Under the pieces are notes generated by a model that saw only the letters and a list, made by a program, of their open reading frames with translations, searched no databases and was not told the origin of the DNA. DNA of 12,575 nucleotides from an uncultured Prevotella sp. (GTDB taxonomy: Bacteria; Bacteroidota; Bacteroidia; Bacteroidales; Bacteroidaceae), in assembly GCA_937906495.1 (NCBI GenBank), contig CALCVT010000131.1, positions 1 through 12,575 on the forward strand, in the 5' to 3' direction. Position 1 is the first letter of the stretch, and every line of letters begins with the position of its first letter. This document shows positions 8,117-12,575 of this stretch, one piece after another. The position numbers and the translations under genes are program-made.

Positions 8117-8132
8117 GTTTAATATATTTAAC
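8117..8132. promoter_or_regulatory. AT-rich imperfect palindrome upstream of the nrdAB promoter
   Basis: GTTTAATATATTTAAC is a 16-bp palindrome with one mismatched position in each half, placed 6 bp upstream of the -33 TTTG. It could be an UP-like element or an operator. It shares only its ATAT core with the NrdR box of other bacteria, so no regulator is assigned. Confidence 0.3.
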
Positions 8133-8155
8133 CATCTCTTTTTTACACTTTCTCT

Positions 8156-8226
8156 GCCCCGCAATCCTGTGGGGCGCAACTGCAGGCTGTACCGGCCGGT
8201 ACTTGCAGGACACTTGATTGTGCCCC
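8156..8226. repeat. Nested, mutually exclusive inverted repeats between the defence operon and nrdA
   Basis: GTACCGGCCGGTAC (8189-8202) is a perfect 14-bp palindrome. It lies inside CTGCA (8180-8184)/TGCAG (8204-8208) and an outer pair GGGGCGCAA (8171-8179)/TTGTGCCCC (8218-8226) with one wobble. The GGGGC arm can instead pair with GCCCC at 8156-8160. The nine bases GCCCCGCAA occur twice, at 8156-8164 and 8222-8230. On the minus strand the element starts 16 bp after the nuclease stop. No T-tract follows, so it is not a standard intrinsic terminator. Confidence 0.6.
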
Positions 8227-8241
8227 GCAACCGGTATCCGG

Positions 8242-10404
8242 CTATTCCTTTGTTCCGAGGGTTCGCCATGCAGCATATTGGGCATCATAGCGGGTGGCGG
8301 GTGTACACGCTTTTTTCGATGCCTGCAGCCCGCTGGCATCGAGTTCGGTGGTGGTATCTATGTCTACGGCCAGGTACAAATCGGTAGTCTTTACGTTGCG
8401 GTAGCATGCCTGATCGAGTTCTGCAGCGGTCATTACCCGGCATTCGCCCTTTACAGCATAGAGGTGCTGGTCGGTATTACTGCGATGATGAAAGAGCACA
8501 TAGCCTATTGAACTGCTATTTTGAACTATTTCCATGCTGTCGCGGGTATATTTAAGCCCAATGGCCAGTTTGCCGTGCAACAGAAAACCGGCTTTCTTTT
8601 TTTCGTAATTCTCCATCATTACCAGCAGTACACCGTCTTTACCTGCTTCCTGCGAGGGGGCAACCCCCCGGGCTTCTACCTTCTTCAGCGCAGCCTCTGG
8701 CGAACATCCGGGCGGACAGTCTGCCAAATAAAAATGTTGCGATAATTGCCGGAGCAGCCGGGTGTTTTCGGCTTCATGAACCGGGTCTTTGTCCAATGCC
8801 AGTGAGTAGGTGGCCTGATCGGCAAACGGGGTATAGACCTTGCCGAGCAGCTCCTTAAAGTGCTGCTTGATATATGCTGCTCCGTTCACATCGGGGTGTG
8901 CCTTCATCACATAAAAGCTGTAATCTTTTTGCAGCCATTCCTGAATTTCGGTACGGAACTTCTCTCGAATTTTATCTTTCCATGCTTGCTTCTGGCCGGC
9001 ATTGTTGCGGGCATAGAGCGACAATACAAACAGAAAATTTACATCGTAGTGGAACAGCAGCAAGGTGTCGCGGTCGAACAGGCGGTTGGCAAACTGCACC
9101 TTTCTGTGCTTGTTTTTCCGGCGGTCGGTCTTTTCGATGCCGTCACACGAATAGTCAAAATGTTCGTCCATTTTGGCCGATACAAAAAAGTTCGGAAGGA
9201 TGTTGTAACCTTCGGTGGACTCATCGCGCAGCCGGATGCCGGAGGGAGCGGTTTTCCCGCTGTTGAATATATCCAGGTTCCACTGTATGACATTGCGGGC
9301 ATAGGTGTACTGTTTGTAGATGGATTCTGCCCCCAGTTCGTGTCCCATCTTGTAGTATTTGCTGTCACCTATATAGTAGGTCTGCCTGCTTTGGCTGTCT
9401 ATCAAACTTTGTGCGGTAAACAAGTGGTCTACAATCTTTCCGTCTTCTTGTTTCTTATTCATGCCGTCGGGCAACGGATTATCTCCAACCAGTTCGTCTA
9501 TAATGGCTTCGAACACCACATGGAAACTCTTGACCAGTAAGTATTCCCGCTGTTCGGTATGGATATAAACAATGCGGGCCTCATCGAAAAAGGCATCACA
9601 CAACCCCCACAGTTGCAGGGCTTTGTCCGAAAAATACTTATACTTAATCTGGCGCAACCGGGTCTTGCCAAAGCCGTTCAGATAGGTTTCAAAGCGTTTA
9701 CCGGTAATCAGCTGAAACTGGCAGCACAGTTCCCTGGGGAATCCATAGGCATCGGCTATGTAATTCAGAATGGAGTAGAAAATAATGAGCAGTTCCTCAT
9801 CAAAGTTTATCTGCCGTTTTTTATTGACCGGATTCAGATAGATGGGACGGCCTTGCTGCACAATGGCTGATTGGCTGGCAATGGTGCGTGTCCAGTTTAT
9901 TTTGTTCAAGCCGCTATGCAGGTTTTTGATGACAAAGAAAAAGAAACTTTGGTTCTCGCGGTTAAACTGGATGAGCGACAGCAGAATGTCCAGATAGGTA
10001 TTGCTCAATCGCTTCCGTCCGTTTCCTATCTGGTTGATGGTGGCATGATACACGATGTCGCTATCGTTCCGCCGGTCGTTTTTGTACACCACGATGGCGC
10101 GGTAAATCCATACAGCAAACTTGTAGATAAAATCGCGTTCTTCGCTGTTCAGCGGATTTTCGGCATCAAGATTGACAATATCCTCGGGAGCGTATTTGCC
10201 AAAGGCCAGTTCCTTTCCTTCCTTTCCGTCTTTCAACAGCACCTTGGGAAGGATAAACACACAGTCCTTCAGGAGTGTATTGTAGTAATAGCCCACATAG
10301 TGGATGGACACCCGGCCCTCTACATTCTCCAGGGCATCAATGCCATGGAGAATGTCTTTCACGGCTGCTGCCTCGTAGGGATATTCTTCTATCAGTATTC
10401 GCAT
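8242..10404 (-). CDS. LlaJI/McrC-like PD-(D/E)XK restriction endonuclease
   Basis: This 720-residue cytoplasmic protein is the probable DNA-cutting subunit of a McrBC/LlaJI-type restriction system. The nuclease core lies around 290-380: E299 in VVFEAIIDELVG, D326 in IVDHLF, then GDSKYYK, where D347-x-K349 forms the D-x-K motif, and Q365 in YKQYTYARN, matching the later Gln of many McrC-like nucleases. The N-terminal ~280 residues have no motif I recognise; in McrC-like proteins this part contacts the AAA+ ring. About 170 residues beyond 550 form an extra domain (VLLVMMENY near 592-600, GYVLFHH near 634-640) that I cannot assign. The ATG at 10404 is fixed by an in-frame stop 15 bp upstream. 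It follows the RhuM-like gene by 27 bp, with the McrB-like ATPase one gene further upstream. The LlaJI family name is from recognition of overall pattern and is less certain than the nuclease fold. Confidence 0.75.
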   Translation of the reverse strand: MRILIEEYPYEAAAVKDILHGIDALENVEGRVSIHYVGYYYNTLLKDCVFILPKVLLKDGKEGKELAFGKYAPEDIVNLDAENPLNSEERDFIYKFAVWIYRAIVVYKNDRRNDSDIVYHATINQIGNGRKRLSNTYLDILLSLIQFNRENQSFFFFVIKNLHSGLNKINWTRTIASQSAIVQQGRPIYLNPVNKKRQINFDEELLIIFYSILNYIADAYGFPRELCCQFQLITGKRFETYLNGFGKTRLRQIKYKYFSDKALQLWGLCDAFFDEARIVYIHTEQREYLLVKSFHVVFEAIIDELVGDNPLPDGMNKKQEDGKIVDHLFTAQSLIDSQSRQTYYIGDSKYYKMGHELGAESIYKQYTYARNVIQWNLDIFNSGKTAPSGIRLRDESTEGYNILPNFFVSAKMDEHFDYSCDGIEKTDRRKNKHRKVQFANRLFDRDTLLLFHYDVNFLFVLSLYARNNAGQKQAWKDKIREKFRTEIQEWLQKDYSFYVMKAHPDVNGAAYIKQHFKELLGKVYTPFADQATYSLALDKDPVHEAENTRLLRQLSQHFYLADCPPGCSPEAALKKVEARGVAPSQEAGKDGVLLVMMENYEKKKAGFLLHGKLAIGLKYTRDSMEIVQNSSSIGYVLFHHRSNTDQHLYAVKGECRVMTAAELDQACYRNVKTTDLYLAVDIDTTTELDASGLQASKKACTPATRYDAQYAAWRTLGTKE

Positions 10405-10431
10405 GCCTTTTTTATTTTATTGGTCATCCAT

Positions 10432-10983
10432 CTAAAGTTGGGGCAATTCATCCTTACCCCGGTTGAACCTGTCAAAGTCGCTGCTGAACAGCTTATCCTG
10501 AATTACCCGGTACTTCTCGAATTCGGTTTCGGCATATTGTTTGGCAAACTCTTGGCTTACTTTGCCGATGAACGAGCCGTTCTCCATCCGTTTTTTGTCA
10601 GTCACAGAACCTCGCAAGGCAAACTGGCGCAGCCCATAGGTACACCATTGCCTGAATTGAGCGGCACGGATGGAGTTTACGCGATAACCTACCGAGATGA
10701 TGCCATCCAGATTGTAAATCTTTGTGATGTAGTTTTTCCCATCAGCGGCAGTTACCAAGGATTTCTCGGTAACTGAATCCTCTATCAATTTCCCTGTTTT
10801 AAAAATGTTCTTCAAATGAAGGCTGATATTGTCGGTGGAGCAATCGAATAAAGTAGCCATGGCCTTTGGGGTAGCCCAAATAGTTTCGTTTTTATAGAGC
10901 ACTTGGATGCCTTCTTCTTTTCCGGCAGCTACAAAAGTCAGAAATTCCGCTGTACTGTTTCTTATTTCATGTTTCGTTGCCAT
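10432..10983 (-). CDS. Compact RhuM-family protein inside the restriction operon
   Basis: This is a 183-residue soluble protein. Residues ~27-125 match the RhuM N-terminal part: a helix-turn-helix-like segment (TPKAMATLFDCSTDNISLHLKNIF, 38-61), then TAADGKNYITKIYNLDGIISVGYRVNS (78-104) and QFRQWCTYGLRQF (109-121). The C-terminus (EFEKYRVIQDKLFSSDFDRF, 154-173) resembles the end of full-length RhuM proteins, which from memory are about 330-340 residues. Roughly 130-150 residues between them appear to be missing here. RhuM was named from a Salmonella pathogenicity island and often sits in type I restriction loci; its biochemical role is not established. The ATG at 10983, 10 bp after the ATPase stop, is preferred; an ATG at 11007 would overlap that gene. 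Its position between ATPase and nuclease suggests a DNA-binding or regulatory accessory, which is inference. Confidence 0.75.
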   Translation of the reverse strand: MATKHEIRNSTAEFLTFVAAGKEEGIQVLYKNETIWATPKAMATLFDCSTDNISLHLKNIFKTGKLIEDSVTEKSLVTAADGKNYITKIYNLDGIISVGYRVNSIRAAQFRQWCTYGLRQFALRGSVTDKKRMENGSFIGKVSQEFAKQYAETEFEKYRVIQDKLFSSDFDRFNRGKDELPQL

Positions 10984-10993
10984 AAGCAAATGA

Positions 10994-12529
10994 TTAGCGC
11001 GACACATTATCAATCTCTGAAGGCTCTTCCGTTTCGTTTTCCGAATCGGCTGAAAGTGGTTGCAGTCCTAAGTTCTGGAGGAACAAGGCTACTTTTTCAG
11101 CTACCACCTTGGAGTTCCGGCCTGCTTCGGTATAGAACTTGTCGAAACTCAGTGTGCTGCCGTCTTTATCATTGAAGATGGCATCGCCAAACTCATAGTC
11201 CTTAAAGACATCGTTCCATAGGTAGAAGATAACTTTGCCGACAAATCTGGGGGCGGAAATCACGTTGTTCTCCGCTTTGCAGAAGAAATAACCCAGTTTC
11301 TTGTCTTCCGAACTGGTCATGGAACTGATTTTGGCATTGATGCGTGTCAGGAATTCCCACCAGTCATAGTGCAGCCCTTCTACTTCGATGGTCCAGTCCA
11401 AATGTGCATCCGAGATGGGCATATAGGTCCAGTCCCAACGGCGCTTGAAGGCGCTGTCAATGGGGAACAAACTTTGGTCGCTGGTGTTCATGGTGGCCCA
11501 AATATACAGATTGTTGGGCAGGAGCAGGATGTCGCCATTCATCACTTCGTCTGCTACCTTTCTTCCTTTATACAGGTTGTTGAGTGTTTCCTTTTCGGGC
11601 AGTTCCAACCCCTTGAAAGCCTTCTGCAGCTGTCGCTTCATGTCGGCATCTGCCTGGATGGGATAATCCGAAAAACCGCTGTCGTTACGGTCCAGCAGCT
11701 GGAACAAGTCACCAAAGATTTGGGCGCAATTACCCCGGTTGATTTCCTCTATCACCAGATACTGCTTTGGAGCCTCATCCTTAGCAGTTGCCATTTTCTT
11801 CCAGGCTGCTACATAAGCTTGCAGAAAGGCTTGCGGCACAAACTCATACACAATCTTCGACTCTGTACGAAGTGTTCCGTCTGCATTCTCCACCGGAACG
11901 GCTTTGGTTCCAATCACAGTCATTACCGTTTCTTCTATGGTGGTTGGCTTGTAAGCTCCTACAAAAGTGGAATAGTCGGTATCTGGATGGAAGGTGGTAC
12001 GGATAACATCTTCGCCCACTGTCTCTTCATTGATTGTGTGCGACTTTCCAGTGCCGGGGGCACCGTAGAAGATTTGCTGGAAGGGGACTGTTAAAGATAA
12101 AAGTCTTGTGCTACATACTTGTTCTCCATGATTTTGTAACAGTTTTCCTGTTTTTTGGAGGAAATAAGCTCTAGCCGTAATAAAACATGCATAATGAATG
12201 ATACTTCCCGACCTCCAACCTTGATTTTTATCGTTGTCCTTTTGAACAAAGTCAGAATCATCAAACAAGGCATTTATTATTTTTGACAGCTCATCAGGGT
12301 CTGTAATATCATAGATGCATTCAATGTCTTTCCATTTCTCCTGGTTGTAATCAAAGAGTTTATTGACATCAAGAAAAGAAAGAAAACTCTGTACGACCGT
12401 TGGCTGCAAATTATATCCCTTTTCTGTTCTTCTAGCCGATTTAACAACATGAGTAAGATAAAACGTAAACTCCTCTTTTATCTCTTTTCTTTTTTCAACT
12501 AACTCTGCATAGTTCCTACCTTGTTCCAT
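10994..12529 (-). CDS. McrB-like AAA+ NTPase of a restriction system
   Basis: The 511-residue protein is the probable NTP-driven motor of a McrBC/LlaJI-type complex. The AAA+ domain (~150-490) has Walker A GAPGTGKS (156-163), Walker B YLVIEEINRGN (257-267) with E261-E262, MNTSDQS (347-353) in the position of the McrB signature/sensor loop, and FKRRW (361-365) with candidate arginine fingers. The N-terminal ~140 residues are unlike the motor and presumably recognise the target, as in McrB; I recognise no named fold. The tail (~493-508) is acidic. GTP versus ATP use cannot be told from sequence. ATG at 12529 is preferred; an in-frame TTG at 12547 would add six residues. The start overlaps the end of the preceding gene by 14 bp, and the RhuM gene follows 10 bp after the stop. 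The 5' third of the gene is clearly more AT-rich than the rest. Confidence 0.85.
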   Translation of the reverse strand: MEQGRNYAELVEKRKEIKEEFTFYLTHVVKSARRTEKGYNLQPTVVQSFLSFLDVNKLFDYNQEKWKDIECIYDITDPDELSKIINALFDDSDFVQKDNDKNQGWRSGSIIHYACFITARAYFLQKTGKLLQNHGEQVCSTRLLSLTVPFQQIFYGAPGTGKSHTINEETVGEDVIRTTFHPDTDYSTFVGAYKPTTIEETVMTVIGTKAVPVENADGTLRTESKIVYEFVPQAFLQAYVAAWKKMATAKDEAPKQYLVIEEINRGNCAQIFGDLFQLLDRNDSGFSDYPIQADADMKRQLQKAFKGLELPEKETLNNLYKGRKVADEVMNGDILLLPNNLYIWATMNTSDQSLFPIDSAFKRRWDWTYMPISDAHLDWTIEVEGLHYDWWEFLTRINAKISSMTSSEDKKLGYFFCKAENNVISAPRFVGKVIFYLWNDVFKDYEFGDAIFNDKDGSTLSFDKFYTEAGRNSKVVAEKVALFLQNLGLQPLSADSENETEEPSEIDNVSR

Positions 12530-12575
12530 TCCTCTTAAACTCTTCAAACCGCACTAAGTCGGCCAGTTCTACTTC
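12516..12575 (-). CDS. 3' end of an unidentified gene upstream of the ATPase (truncated by the window)
   Basis: Only one minus-strand frame is open from the window edge. It encodes 19 residues (EVELADLVRFEEFKRNGTR) and ends with TAG at 12518-12516. It overlaps the preferred ATG of the ATPase gene by 14 bp, the arrangement of translationally coupled genes. The piece is too short to name. In known LlaJI-type loci the neighbours of the ATPase and nuclease are DNA methyltransferases, so a methyltransferase or specificity subunit is possible but unsupported here. Confidence 0.45.
   Translation of the reverse strand, partial: EVELADLVRFEEFKRNGTR

Noticed and set aside
9871..10776. Plus-strand open frame (301 codons) spanning the start of the nuclease gene and the RhuM gene
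   Set aside because: It crosses two convincing minus-strand genes and their 27-bp gap, and shows only hydrophobic antisense-like composition.
11369..12094. Plus-strand frame containing MCIRD, resembling translated transposase-adapter contamination
   Set aside because: The bases here (ATGTGCATCCGAGATGG) differ from the adapter and are part of the continuous AAA+ coding sequence on the other strand. The match is a coincidence.

Overview
The window looks like chromosome from a gut-type member of the Bacteroidales (Bacteroides/Prevotella/Paraprevotella-like). The grounds are the protein families, start codons without clear Shine-Dalgarno sequences, and two promoters matching the Bacteroidetes form (TTTG, about 18-20 bp, TAnnTTTG). 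No rRNA, tRNA, CRISPR array or insertion sequence was recognised.

Left part, plus strand. At 1-228 is the 3' end of a gene whose product carries a run of Ala-Glu-Gly-Arg/Ile repeats, as at the C-terminus of Rpn-type PD-(D/E)XK nucleases. A 229-bp gap with a good promoter leads to a secreted alpha-galactosidase-like TIM-barrel glycoside hydrolase (458-2581). A strong hairpin terminator and an NCS2 purine permease of xanthine/urate type (2661-4010) follow. These genes end in a non-coding stretch (4011-4323) with a 13-bp perfect hairpin, where they meet the convergent minus-strand genes.

Middle, minus strand. nrdA (5452-7971) and nrdB (4324-5388) encode the two subunits of a class I ribonucleotide reductase. 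All expected catalytic, metal-binding and radical residues are visible. The pair has its own promoter near 8082-8111.

Right part, minus strand. A probable defence operon is read in the order: end of an unidentified gene (12516-12575), McrB-like AAA+ ATPase (10994-12529), short RhuM-family protein (10432-10983), LlaJI/McrC-like PD-(D/E)XK nuclease (8242-10404). Its genes overlap or lie 10-27 bp apart. In McrBC- and LlaJI-type systems the AAA+ motor and the nuclease form one restriction complex, so a RhuM gene between them is notable. The RhuM protein also appears to lack the middle of the usual family protein. The ATPase gene changes abruptly from about 35% GC (N-terminal domain) to about 49% GC (AAA+ domain), which suggests the target-recognition module was exchanged. 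Between the nuclease and nrdA lies an elaborate set of competing inverted repeats with a perfect 14-bp palindrome.

The most novel element is the ATPase/compact RhuM/nuclease cassette. All functional statements come from reading motifs by eye, without database searches.
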